From positions 1 through 14,760 of the forward strand of contig JAITNT010000192.1 in assembly GCA_031290295.1 (NCBI GenBank): a stretch of DNA of 14,760 nt, given 5' to 3'. Positions within the stretch are counted from its first letter, which is position 1; every line of letters begins with the position of its first letter. A program made the translations under genes and the position numbers. The stretch is from Clostridiales bacterium (GTDB lineage: Bacteria > Bacillota > Clostridia > Christensenellales > DUVY01). The notes beneath the pieces are model-generated. The model saw only the letters and a list, made by a program, of their open reading frames with translations. It was not told where the DNA came from and ran no database searches. Positions 1 to 7,165 of this stretch are shown here, piece by piece.

Positions 1-1
1 C

Positions 2-526
2 GACCTTGCGCTTACGCTTCTCAAATGCTCCACCGACCCCAACCAGGGCGTAGACAAGGGCGCGCATACGTTTACGTACAGCGTAATGCCCTACGCGGGC
101 GATTACCGCACCGCCGGCGTCATTCAGGCGGCGTATCTGTTAAACGCGCCCCTCGCCGCCGTGGTCGTTCAACCCTGCGCCGGAGTAAACGAATCGGCCT
201 CGGACGCCTTTTCGTTTGTGTCCGTGGACGTCCCCGACGTCATCGTTGAAACTATCAAAGCCGCGGAGGACGGCGACGGCATCATTCTCCGCGCCTACGA
301 GGCGTACAACCAAACCGCAAAAGCCACTCTAAGCTTCGGATTCCCGCTAAAAAGCGCCTGTCTATGCGACCTGTTAGAAAACGACCTCTCTCCCGTCCCC
401 TGCGCAAACAACGCCGTCGCCCTCACGTTCAAGCCGTACGAAATCCACACCCTGCGCGTATTCGCCGACAGCCAAAAATCCGCCGCACCGCCCCGAAAAC
501 CCGCTCGGCGACCGACGAAAGAATAA
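2..526 (+). CDS. Alpha-mannosidase, GH38 family, C-terminal part (5' truncated by window edge)
   Basis: The reading frame is open from the first codon at position 2 to the TAA at 524-526, giving the last 174 residues of a protein whose start lies outside the window. Early residues run GAHTFTYSVMPYAGDY, which matches the HxFxYxxxPHxGD region of the GH38 C-terminal beta domain. Further on, VETIKAAEDGDGIILRAYEA matches the family's conserved 'ExKxAEDGDGxIxRxYE' stretch. Full-length bacterial GH38 enzymes are about 1000 residues and remove terminal alpha-mannose from glycans. The catalytic domain is not in view, so activity cannot be judged. The protein ends in a basic, proline-rich tail (APPRKPARRPTKE) unlike the family core, perhaps a drifted C-terminus. 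Its link to the sugar operon further right is inferred from proximity only. The family call is confident; the exact linkage specificity is not. Confidence 0.85.
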   Translation, partial: DLALTLLKCSTDPNQGVDKGAHTFTYSVMPYAGDYRTAGVIQAAYLLNAPLAAVVVQPCAGVNESASDAFSFVSVDVPDVIVETIKAAEDGDGIILRAYEAYNQTAKATLSFGFPLKSACLCDLLENDLSPVPCANNAVALTFKPYEIHTLRVFADSQKSAAPPRKPARRPTKE

Positions 527-566
527 AGGGGTAAGCTAATGCGGGACGGCTATTTCTTAAACAAGC

Positions 567-589
567 CTTCCGTAGACCGCATACGGAAG
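567..589. terminator. Hairpin downstream of the mannosidase gene (weak terminator candidate)
   Basis: CTTCCGTA (567-574) and TACGGAAG (582-589) form a perfect 8-bp stem with a 7-nt loop, about 40 nt after the mannosidase stop codon. No T-run follows, so it is not a textbook intrinsic terminator. It may end or stabilise the mRNA 3' end. Confidence 0.35.
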
Positions 590-692
590 TCGCAACCGCC
601 CGCGCCCTTATGCCGCTCAAATCAAAAAGCTTTGTTTTAGACGCATATCTAGCTTCAAACACTATAACACAACCTAATATAAATAGCCTGAA

Positions 693-716
693 TTCGCTTT
701 TTTGAATAAAAGCGAA
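693..716. terminator. Hairpin between convergent genes, possible bidirectional terminator
   Basis: TTCGCTTTT (693-701) and AAAAGCGAA (708-716) form a perfect 9-bp stem with a 6-nt loop. It sits 5 nt beyond the stop codon of the minus-strand GNAT gene and in the path of transcription from the mannosidase gene. The T/A-rich ends of the arms could supply a U-tract in either direction, but there is no long T-run outside the stem. Confidence 0.45.
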
Positions 717-721
717 CCAAA

Positions 722-1249
722 TTACAGTGTAATCCAATATACTTGTACCGTTTTTCCGTCCGTATATTCAAATTCTTTTTCAAATTTTCCGCCGTTATTA
801 ACGATAGTTTTAACGGAAGCTGTGTTGTCTTTATAACAGGCGAGCATAATATGCGTCAGATTGATCGTATTGCAATATTCGAGACCGAGCCGCAATATTT
901 CCGTTGCATATCCTTTGCGTCTTTCCGACGGGCGAACTCCATACCCGATATGACCGCCGTATCCTTTTAAGAAATCATTTAAGTAATGCCGTATGTCAAT
1001 TATGCCGACAATTTTTTTATCAACCCTTTCGACCGCGAAAAACGTACTTGCCGTAACCCAATTAGGGTCGGTTGTTTGCGGATTATTTGTTTTTTCGAGA
1101 TGTATCAGCCAATCGTCGTAGGTATCCGTTTTTTCTAAAAGGGAAGCGCCGTGCAAAACAAGCTCCCCGACTGAAAAATGCTCTTGCATATATTCTAACG
1201 CTTGTTTCTCATGCTCTTTATTTGGAGAACATAACAGCAATTCATTCAT
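722..1249 (-). CDS. GNAT-family N-acetyltransferase (RimJ/RimL-like)
   Basis: This 175-residue protein has the GNAT fold signature. The acetyl-CoA loop is seen in GVRPSERRKGYATEIL (R/Q-x-x-G-x-A pattern), preceded by a strand ending in IGYGV. It is followed by LACYKDNTASVKTIVNNGG, the typical 'N.aSi...eK.GF' region of the RimJ/RimL/YdaF subgroup. The reaction would be acetyl transfer from acetyl-CoA to an amine (protein N-terminus, small molecule or antibiotic); the substrate is unknown. The ATG at 1249 is preferred to the in-frame GTG at 1261 because AAAGGGTGG lies 8 nt upstream of the ATG on the minus strand. The gene is visibly AT-richer than its neighbours, stands alone in opposite orientation, and has no link to the sugar genes. 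It may be an independently acquired cargo gene. Confidence 0.85.
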   Translation of the reverse strand: MNELLLCSPNKEHEKQALEYMQEHFSVGELVLHGASLLEKTDTYDDWLIHLEKTNNPQTTDPNWVTASTFFAVERVDKKIVGIIDIRHYLNDFLKGYGGHIGYGVRPSERRKGYATEILRLGLEYCNTINLTHIMLACYKDNTASVKTIVNNGGKFEKEFEYTDGKTVQVYWITL

Positions 1250-1309
1250 TATATTTACCACCCTTTATTGCGCCCTTTTAAGCATAGACGGACTAAGATA
1301 TCCGCTTTT

Positions 1310-1318
1310 ATTATACCA
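1310..1318 (-). promoter_or_regulatory. Putative extended -10 promoter of the GNAT gene
   Basis: Read on the minus strand the sequence is TGGTATAAT, a TGn extended -10 element with a perfect TATAAT (1310-1315). It lies about 60 nt upstream of the GNAT start. No good -35 hexamer is seen at 16-18 nt, which is tolerable for extended -10 promoters. Confidence 0.45.
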
Positions 1319-1565
1319 TAGCCGCCCGCCAAAAGCGATGAAATTCATATGACTGTTAAATTTCATTATACACTACCCCGTATAAAATGCCAATAACTTT
1401 AGGAAATCTATTTCAGTTAATAATCCAAAGACCGACGGGCGGGACACATATGTATACGGAGCTTAGGAAGCTTATTTGCCGATAATAAATAGTATGGGAG
1501 AGCAAGCTCGAGCGCCTGTGTTTTTGCCGTTGTCGAGAGGATGACTGTGCCGCTTTGCGGTGGGA

Positions 1566-1599
1566 TTTTTTTGCCAAAATAGGTGGGAAAATTGATATA
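1566..1599 (+). promoter_or_regulatory. Shared upstream element, copy 1 (candidate AraC-type operator)
   Basis: T-run, then CCAAA (1574-1578), then AAATTGATATA (1589-1599). The same blocks with identical spacing occur at 3445-3478, upstream of the sugar operon: about 25 of 33 aligned positions match. The TTGATA part (1592-1597) lies 21 nt before a TATAAT, too far for a normal -35. That is consistent with an activator site next to an activator-dependent promoter. Assignment to the AraC protein at 11462-12664 is inference. Confidence 0.5.
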
Positions 1600-1615
1600 C
1601 AAGCGTATACCGGGG

Positions 1616-1624
1616 TGATATAAT
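1616..1624 (+). promoter_or_regulatory. Extended -10 promoter of the PHP gene
   Basis: TGATATAAT is a TGn extended -10 with a perfect TATAAT at 1619-1624. It would place the transcription start near 1631, about 20 nt before the GTG start codon at 1651. A ribosome binding site, GGGAGG, lies at 1641-1646. Confidence 0.6.
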
Positions 1625-1650
1625 ACAAATAAACAGATGCGGGAGGATGC

Positions 1651-2658
1651 GTGAAAAAGGTATTGTTAAGTGCGAAGGTACCGTTTTATAAGGTCAATTT
1701 GCATTGTCATACGACGGTTTCGGACGGTAAGCTTACGCCGCTTGAAATTAAAGAATACTATAAGAGCAACGGATATTCGGCGGTTTGCTTCAGCGACCAT
1801 GAGGTTTTGGTCGACCACGGCGATTTGACCGACGGGTCGTTTATCGCGCTTAAAGGATATGAAATCAGCACGAACGAGTCCGACGGTTCGTGGGGGTGGT
1901 CGCACACCACAAAGTCCGCGCATTTCAATTTGCTCTGCAAAACGCCCGACGTCGATAAACAGGTTTGTTACAATCCGTATGCGGTTTGGGGCGGCGCGGC
2001 AAGCTATAAAGACAAGGTTAAGTATCTCGGCAATATTTGTATGCGCGTGCATTCCGACATGGGGTTAAATTATATTATACGGCAAGCCAACGAGAACGGC
2101 TTTCTGGTTACGTACAATCACCCGGCATGGAGCTTGCACACCTACGGGGACTATAAAAATTTAGACGGACTGTTTGCCGTCGAGGTCTATAATTCTGGTT
2201 CGGTCATGAGCGGACTTTTAGAAAGCGACGCGGTTTACGACGATTTTTTGTCGCAAGGCAAACGCTTGCACTGTGTTGCCGCCGACGACAATCACAATCA
2301 CGGGTCGGCGGACGACCCCTTAAACGCCTCGTTCAACGGGTGGGTTTGCGTACAAGCAAAGGAATTTTCGTACAATGGGCTTATAGACGCGTTGACAGAC
2401 GGCGCATTTTACTCGTCGACCGGACCGCAAATTGAGGAATTATATGCCGACGATAACGGGTTGCGCATAAAGACCTCGCCCGCGCGTCAGATTATTTTTA
2501 TCGGACGCGGACGGAATCGTCAGGTGTTCGCGCCGCCTATAGGGCAAGCAATCCGAGAGGCGGTTTGCAACCTAAAGGACGAGTATTTGCGCGCGGTAGT
2601 TATCGACGAATACGGCAAAAAGGCTTTTACAAACGCGTATCGGTTTGATAAAGCATAA
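1651..2658 (+). CDS. PHP-domain metal-dependent hydrolase
   Basis: This 335-residue protein has the metal-ligand set of the PHP (polymerase and histidinol phosphatase) superfamily. The ligands are HxH at H18/H20 (NLHCHTTVSDG, with D25), SDHE with H50, GYE with E71, H91, YNHPAW with H157, and the ADDNHNH cluster at D212-H217. These usually bind two or three Mn/Zn/Fe ions and hydrolyse phosphoesters; related CehA-type proteins cleave other esters. There is no signal peptide, so it is probably cytoplasmic. The GTG start is chosen because GGGAGG lies just upstream; the ATG at 1647 is in another frame. It is followed 28 nt later by a serine hydrolase gene and is probably co-transcribed with it. 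An upstream element shared with the sugar operon suggests co-regulation. A role in removing a phosphate or ester group from an imported sugar is plausible but unproven. Confidence 0.85.
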   Translation: MKKVLLSAKVPFYKVNLHCHTTVSDGKLTPLEIKEYYKSNGYSAVCFSDHEVLVDHGDLTDGSFIALKGYEISTNESDGSWGWSHTTKSAHFNLLCKTPDVDKQVCYNPYAVWGGAASYKDKVKYLGNICMRVHSDMGLNYIIRQANENGFLVTYNHPAWSLHTYGDYKNLDGLFAVEVYNSGSVMSGLLESDAVYDDFLSQGKRLHCVAADDNHNHGSADDPLNASFNGWVCVQAKEFSYNGLIDALTDGAFYSSTGPQIEELYADDNGLRIKTSPARQIIFIGRGRNRQVFAPPIGQAIREAVCNLKDEYLRAVVIDEYGKKAFTNAYRFDKA

Positions 2659-2686
2659 AACTTAAGATATAAGGGGGTACGGTTTT

Positions 2687-3412
2687 ATGGCAATTATCGA
2701 AATAACGAAGGACAGCTTCGGCAGGTTTGCGTTCACCAACGAGAAAGCGTTAAAAGAGCCGATCAAGTTGGTATACGTTGATTTTCACGGAATGGGCATG
2801 CACGGCGTCGACAGGCGCACCGAGATTTATCCGCATGAAATTCTGATGGCGGAAGCGGGGATTTTGCAAATCTATACGTATTGCGGGCCGTGGCATTTTA
2901 TGAACGACAACGCGGTAAAAACGGTCGACGAGATTTTGGACGCGGCGTTTGAAAAATATAACCTGCCCGGGGATTTCCCGATTGTTTCGAGCGGCGGCAG
3001 TATGGGCGGGTATTGTGCGCTTATGTATCCGCGCCTGACTACCGCTCACAGGGCGGTCGCCGTTGCCGCGCTGTGTCCCGTGTGCGACTTGCTTGCGATT
3101 GCGCCGTACATAGCCGACGCGCTGTATTCAACCTTCGCCCATACGCCCGTCGGCATCGACGCGGAGTTAAAAAGACATTCGCCGCTTTTAGAGGCGGAAA
3201 ACCTGCCGCATGTGCCGTATTTCATTGCGCAGGGCGACGCGGATACGGCCGTCGACAAGGAGAAACATTCGGACAAGCTCGTCGCAAAAATGAAGAGTCT
3301 GGGTTTTGATGTGGAATACTTAGAGGTCGCGGGCGCGGATCACGCCTTGTATACAAGCTTGCCGACTATGAAAAGTTACCTTGGCTTTATCCGCCGCTTC
3401 GCAAAAGAATAG
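2687..3412 (+). CDS. Alpha/beta hydrolase (serine esterase/peptidase-like)
   Basis: This 241-residue protein has a recognisable catalytic triad. The nucleophile elbow is SSGGSMGGYCALMYPR with S105. The acid is in AQGDADTAV (probably D186) and the histidine is H219 in AGADHALY. The order and spacing fit the prolyl oligopeptidase/dienelactone hydrolase-like part of the alpha/beta-hydrolase superfamily, without an N-terminal propeller or signal peptide. It is likely cytoplasmic. The ribosome binding site AAGGGGG at 2671-2677 supports the ATG at 2687. It follows the PHP gene closely and precedes a sugar-uptake operon, so de-esterification (for example deacetylation) of an imported saccharide is a reasonable inference. 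The true substrate is unknown. Confidence 0.8.
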   Translation: MAIIEITKDSFGRFAFTNEKALKEPIKLVYVDFHGMGMHGVDRRTEIYPHEILMAEAGILQIYTYCGPWHFMNDNAVKTVDEILDAAFEKYNLPGDFPIVSSGGSMGGYCALMYPRLTTAHRAVAVAALCPVCDLLAIAPYIADALYSTFAHTPVGIDAELKRHSPLLEAENLPHVPYFIAQGDADTAVDKEKHSDKLVAKMKSLGFDVEYLEVAGADHALYTSLPTMKSYLGFIRRFAKE

Positions 3413-3425
3413 CCGAATTATGCGT

Positions 3426-3451
3426 GTCTGTACAAAACAGCTGACTTTTTT
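3426..3451 (+). terminator. Possible weak terminator after the hydrolase gene
   Basis: A short imperfect stem (CTGT/ACAG, with GTC/GAC around a bulge) is followed by a six-T run at 3446-3451, shortly after the hydrolase stop codon. The stem is weak. The T-run also forms part of the shared element described at 3445-3478. Confidence 0.3.
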
Positions 3452-3508
3452 ACCAAAGTATCAAGACAAATTGATATATTTGTTATTTATAAAGTAGTAT
3501 CGTATAGA
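3445..3508 (+). promoter_or_regulatory. Promoter region of the sugar operon with shared element copy 2
   Basis: T-run, CCAAA (3453-3457) and AAATTGATATA (3468-3478) repeat the arrangement seen at 1566-1599 with identical spacing. Weak -10-like hexamers follow (TAGTAT at 3495-3500, TATAGA at 3503-3508). The lack of a good -10 at normal spacing fits a promoter needing an activator. The likely candidate is the AraC-type regulator at 11462-12664, by inference. Confidence 0.5.
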
Positions 3509-3512
3509 TATC

Positions 3513-3526
3513 AAATAAATTTATTT
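3513..3526. repeat. 14-nt perfect palindrome before the ribosome binding site
   Basis: AAATAAATTTATTT equals its own reverse complement. It lies directly upstream of the GGAGG (3531-3535) of the solute-binding protein gene. It could be an operator or simply AT-rich leader sequence. Confidence 0.4.
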
Positions 3527-3544
3527 TAATGGAGGGAAATTTGT

Positions 3545-5206
3545 ATGAGAAAAAAGACTTTGACCGTATTGGTCGCGGCGCTAATGGCGGGTACTGCGTT
3601 TGCCGCTATCGGGTGCAATAAGGAAAAGCCCGCGGACTTCAGTATTTTTGTGCCGTGGACTACGCCGGCGAACACGTTCGGTTGGGAGCAGGACAGCGCG
3701 TTTCCCGCATACAAGGCGTTGGAAAAAGCGACCGGCGTTAAGGTGGATTATTACCGCGGCGAGTATCAGCAGGTCAAGCTGATGCTTGCGGGCGGGGACT
3801 ATCCCGAGGTTATCGTTTTTAACGATCAGGCTTATAACGGCGGTTACGACGGCGGCATAGAAAAGGGAATCGCCGACGGAATAATCTTAGACGTCGAAGC
3901 TCAGATAAGGGAATTTGCGCCGAATTATATAAAGCGCATAGCGGATTCCACTTCGACCGAGGCGGCGGTGAAAACTCCGTCCGGTAAGCTTACATCGTTC
4001 TTTGGATTGCGTCAAAGCGTGGGCGAGCCGATGTTCGGCTACGTTATGCGCGAGGATTGGCTTCGCGCCGCCGGCTTTGTGAACGCGGATCAAACGACGA
4101 AATTGCCGCTTACGTACGCCGATTGGACAACCTATCTGACGTATGTAAAGACGCATAACCTTAATAACGGCGCCGCTCCGCTGTACGTGAATAACGTGGC
4201 AATCGAATACGTGAATCAAACGTTAAACGCCGGTTTCGGCGCAGCCGCCGATTGGTATGTCGACGCAACCGGAACCGTTAAATACGGCATTACCGAGGAT
4301 GCGTTTTGGGAATATTCTAATCAAATAAAACAGTGGTTCGCCGCCGGATTTATCGATACGTCCTTTGCCGCCGCTAACGCGGAGCCTACCCCGACAAAAA
4401 ACGCGGCGTCCGCGGTTACCGGAACGCATTCCGCCAAAGCGCAGTATGCGGCTACTCCGTTTTATCAGGCGGAAATTACGGAGTATGAAACTATCGGCAA
4501 AACCTTTGATCCCAACTTCAAGCTGATTGCCGTGCCGTCTCCCGTTAAAGACGTCGGGGACGTGGCGCATCTGTGCTATCCGTTGACCGGCGGCACGCAA
4601 GATCAATACTACGCGGTTATTACCAAAAAAGCGAATACGCCCGCAAAAATTCAAAAGATACTGGAGTGGTTTAACTACGTTTACGGCGACGCGGGTACAA
4701 GGCTGTTAAACTACGGCGAGGAGGGCGTAGCTTATACCGTGGTGGACGGAGCTCCGGTATTTACCTCGACGATTACAGGTAACGCCGACGTTTCGCCGAC
4801 GACAATGAGCGCACTTTATTCGCACGCCGGCATAGGCACGTTTTTCAAAGTTTCCACCGAGGCGGCTTTTCCGGATGCCGACGCGCATATAGCGCAGTCG
4901 AAGGTCGCTTGGGGAATGCAGGTAGACGATGCGTATAATTATCCGGAGGCGGCTAAGAGCTTTTTAACTACCGAACAAGCTTCTGTGGCTACGACGTTCC
5001 TCGCGCAGACGCAGATGGTCACATACGCTATACATATGGCAAACGCCATGGGTCTGACATCGCTCTCGCAATTGGCCGGCACTTTGCCCGACTATCCTCC
5101 GTCAAAGAATACCGCGGTCGCAATTTTTGAGCTCTATCAATTGCAGACGGTTTTGGAATACTATCAAAGCGCATACGACCTGTACAAGGCGTCCTTAGCG
5201 GCGTAG
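3545..5206 (+). CDS. Extracellular solute-binding lipoprotein of a CUT1 sugar ABC transporter (LplA-like)
   Basis: This 553-residue protein begins with a lipoprotein signal peptide: MRKK, a hydrophobic stretch to residue 20, then the lipobox AAIGC with C24 as the lipidated cysteine. The mature part fits the large family 1 solute-binding proteins found with LplB/YtcP permeases. Indicators are FVPWTTPANTFGWEQDSAFP early on, KATGVKVDYYRG, MLAGGDYPEVIVFND, and an aromatic-rich C-terminus. It would sit on the outer face of the membrane and deliver an oligosaccharide to the two permeases that follow. The ribosome binding site GGAGG at 3531-3535 supports the ATG at 3545. No ATP-binding subunit is encoded nearby, so a shared MsiK/MsmX-type ATPase elsewhere is expected. 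The ligand cannot be told from sequence; the neighbouring glycosidases suggest an oligosaccharide. Confidence 0.92.
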   Translation: MRKKTLTVLVAALMAGTAFAAIGCNKEKPADFSIFVPWTTPANTFGWEQDSAFPAYKALEKATGVKVDYYRGEYQQVKLMLAGGDYPEVIVFNDQAYNGGYDGGIEKGIADGIILDVEAQIREFAPNYIKRIADSTSTEAAVKTPSGKLTSFFGLRQSVGEPMFGYVMREDWLRAAGFVNADQTTKLPLTYADWTTYLTYVKTHNLNNGAAPLYVNNVAIEYVNQTLNAGFGAAADWYVDATGTVKYGITEDAFWEYSNQIKQWFAAGFIDTSFAAANAEPTPTKNAASAVTGTHSAKAQYAATPFYQAEITEYETIGKTFDPNFKLIAVPSPVKDVGDVAHLCYPLTGGTQDQYYAVITKKANTPAKIQKILEWFNYVYGDAGTRLLNYGEEGVAYTVVDGAPVFTSTITGNADVSPTTMSALYSHAGIGTFFKVSTEAAFPDADAHIAQSKVAWGMQVDDAYNYPEAAKSFLTTEQASVATTFLAQTQMVTYAIHMANAMGLTSLSQLAGTLPDYPPSKNTAVAIFELYQLQTVLEYYQSAYDLYKASLAA

Positions 5207-5220
5207 TATAACGGGCTTAG

Positions 5221-5264
5221 AAATTGCAAACAAGCGGGGCGGTCACCGTCCCGCTTGTGAATTT
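5221..5264 (+). other. Intercistronic hairpin after the solute-binding protein gene
   Basis: CAAGCGGGGCGG (5231-5242) pairs with CCGTCCCGCTTG (5246-5257) through a 12-bp stem with one G-U pair and a TCA loop. AAATT (5221-5225) and AATTT (5260-5264) can extend it. No T-run follows, so it probably stabilises the upstream message or partly attenuates read-through. Either would give more binding protein than permease, as in other ABC sugar operons. Confidence 0.65.
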
Positions 5265-5272
5265 ACGGTGGC

Positions 5273-5285
5273 GTTTCAGTGAAAC
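5273..5285. repeat. Perfect short dyad before permease gene
   Basis: GTTTCA, G, TGAAAC is a perfect 6-bp dyad around one base, immediately upstream of the AGAGGGGG ribosome binding site of the first permease gene. It could be a protein-binding site or an RNA feature affecting translation. No function can be assigned. Confidence 0.35.
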
Positions 5286-5300
5286 AGAGAGGGGGATTCT

Positions 5301-6242
5301 ATGACGGCGTCAAAAGCATTTAGAGGAAAATTTTCCAAGCGCCTTAAAAAGGACTGGAAGCGCAATAAATTATTGTATGTAATGATTTTGCCCGCGTTCG
5401 TTTATTTTATGATCTTTTCCATTTTGCCGCTGTTCGGTTTGCTGTTCGCGTTTTCCGATTATAACATCGCGCTCGGTCTGGCGGGTTCGGATTGGGTAGG
5501 GTTAAAGCACTTCCAAAAAATATTCACCGACCCTTATATGCTGACGCTTATATCGAACACCGTCATATTCAGTCTTTTGGATATAGTGATCGTGTTTCCG
5601 TTGCCTATAATACTCGCGTCGCTTATGAGCGCGGCAAAAAATAAGCCGTTCAGCAAGGCGGTTAAAACCGCGGTGTATATGCCGTATTTTATTTCTATTG
5701 TAGTCGTATGCGGTATGATACGTAATTTTACGTCCAGCACGGGCTTTATAGGCGCGTTCTTTCAAAGCATAGGTCAGCTCGAATCGGGCTACGATATGCT
5801 CATTAAGCCCGATTTTTTCAAAGGAATAATTACCTCGACAAATCTTTGGCAACAAATGGGCTTTAACAGTATCATATTCGTGGCGGCTATCGCGGGCATA
5901 GACTCTACGCTTTACGAGGCAGCCGTCGTGGACGGCGCGAATCGCTGGAAGCAATATTGGCACGTCACGTTTCCGTCCATTCTGCCGACGATTATGATGA
6001 TGCTCATCATAAAAATAGGCGGCATCCTGAACGTCGGGTTTGAAAAAATTTATCTCCTGTATAATCCTTTGACTTACGGTGTCGCCGACGTGCTTTCCAC
6101 TTATATTTACCGGTTGGGCGTAGAGGGCAATCAACTTGGTTTGACCACCGCGGTCGGGCTCTTAAATTCGATTATCAGTTTTGTTTTGCTTATGGGCGCA
6201 AACACTTTGAGCGCGCGATTAATAAAAAAGTCGATGTTTTAA
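5301..6242 (+). CDS. CUT1 sugar ABC transporter permease, LplB-type
   Basis: This 313-residue integral membrane protein has about six predicted membrane segments, the first after a basic N-terminus at residues 25-50. The family-defining cytoplasmic EAA loop is visible as YEAAVVDGANRWKQYWHVTF (E206, A207, A208, G212), followed by PSILP. This is the ATPase-coupling helix of the MalF/LplB branch. It pairs with the second permease gene 18 nt downstream to form the transmembrane channel for the substrate captured by the lipoprotein encoded upstream. The ATG at 5301 is preceded by an AGGGGG Shine-Dalgarno sequence. It is separated from the binding-protein gene by a hairpin that may set relative expression. 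Confidence 0.93.
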   Translation: MTASKAFRGKFSKRLKKDWKRNKLLYVMILPAFVYFMIFSILPLFGLLFAFSDYNIALGLAGSDWVGLKHFQKIFTDPYMLTLISNTVIFSLLDIVIVFPLPIILASLMSAAKNKPFSKAVKTAVYMPYFISIVVVCGMIRNFTSSTGFIGAFFQSIGQLESGYDMLIKPDFFKGIITSTNLWQQMGFNSIIFVAAIAGIDSTLYEAAVVDGANRWKQYWHVTFPSILPTIMMMLIIKIGGILNVGFEKIYLLYNPLTYGVADVLSTYIYRLGVEGNQLGLTTAVGLLNSIISFVLLMGANTLSARLIKKSMF

Positions 6243-6260
6243 GGGGAGGATCGCATAAAA

Positions 6261-7163
6261 ATGGTAGAAGCGAAAAAAAGCCCTTCGTTTATAATTCAAA
6301 AAATATGCGTATACGGCGCGCTTGCTGCGATTTCGCTTATATGCGTGTTGCCGTTTTGGCATATGATAATGGAATCGCTGTCGGACCCGCTGGAATTAAC
6401 TGCGAACAAAGGATTTTTGTGGCTGCCCATTACGGATCTGGAGGGCGCGTGGTCGTTCGATTCGTATAAGATAATTTTTTCTTTCGGCAGAATATGGCGG
6501 TCATATCTGAACACGGTAATTTATACCGTGTCGGCGACGGCGCTCGGACTCGTTATTTCGGCGATGGCGGCGTATGTGCTGTCGCGCCGCGACTTAATGT
6601 TCAAAAAGCCGCTCATGATTTTCTTTTTGATTACCCTGTTTTTCAGCGGCGGACTCATTCCGACTTATATCGTGGTGCATTCGCTGGGGCTTGCGAATAC
6701 GATGCTCGCGCTGATTATTCCCGGTTGTTGCAACGCGTTTTTTATGATACTGATAAAGAACGGTATGGACGCGCTGCCTTACGAATATTACGAGGCGGCG
6801 CGCATAGACGGAGCGGGACATTGGTTCGTGTTTACCAAAATCATACTGCCCTTAACCGGGCCGTTTATGGCGGTTACGGCGCTGTTCGGCGCGGTGGGGC
6901 ATTGGAATTCGTGGGTCGCCGCGTCGTTATATATAAACAGCCGTCATCCGGAGTTATATCCGCTTCAACTCGTTTTGAGGGACATTTTGGTTAACAGCAA
7001 CGTTCAGGGCATCAAAGGTCCGAGCGGCTTACCGATCGCTTTTTATTTAAGGGGTATTCAGGCGGCATCCGTCGTGGTCGGCTCGCTGCCGCTCCTGATT
7101 ATATATCCGTTTGTACAAAAATATTTTGAAAAAGGCATAGTTTTAGGAGGCGTAAAGGGCTAA
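6261..7163 (+). CDS. CUT1 sugar ABC transporter permease, YtcP/MalG-type
   Basis: This 300-residue membrane protein is the second half of the transporter channel. It has six apparent transmembrane segments, beginning about residues 17-35 and ending about 272-288. The EAA loop is YYEAARIDGAGHWFVFTKII with EAA at 178-180, followed by LPLTGP, the MalG/YtcP pattern. The C-terminus FVQKYFEKGIVLGGVKG is the classic end of this subfamily ('KYF.KGi..GavKG'), so the protein is complete. An AAGGGGAGG ribosome binding site precedes the ATG at 6261. Its stop codon lies 2 nt before the GH3 gene start, indicating translational coupling and one operon. Confidence 0.94.
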   Translation: MVEAKKSPSFIIQKICVYGALAAISLICVLPFWHMIMESLSDPLELTANKGFLWLPITDLEGAWSFDSYKIIFSFGRIWRSYLNTVIYTVSATALGLVISAMAAYVLSRRDLMFKKPLMIFFLITLFFSGGLIPTYIVVHSLGLANTMLALIIPGCCNAFFMILIKNGMDALPYEYYEAARIDGAGHWFVFTKIILPLTGPFMAVTALFGAVGHWNSWVAASLYINSRHPELYPLQLVLRDILVNSNVQGIKGPSGLPIAFYLRGIQAASVVVGSLPLLIIYPFVQKYFEKGIVLGGVKG

Positions 7164-7165
7164 GC

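Noticed and set aside
1250..1261. GTG start four codons upstream for the GNAT gene
   Set aside because: The AAAGGGTGG ribosome binding site overlaps or sits too close to that GTG but is correctly spaced for the ATG at 1249.
1400..1600. Possible small RNA or short gene in the gap before the PHP gene
   Set aside because: Short stems (CTCGA/TCGAG, CCGC/GCGG) are weak, and the reading frames there lack ribosome binding sites and familiar motifs.
5502..6134. A 210-codon minus-strand frame opposite the first permease gene
   Set aside because: It is antisense to a well-supported CUT1 permease, has no recognisable domain, and is rich in residues typical of shadow frames.
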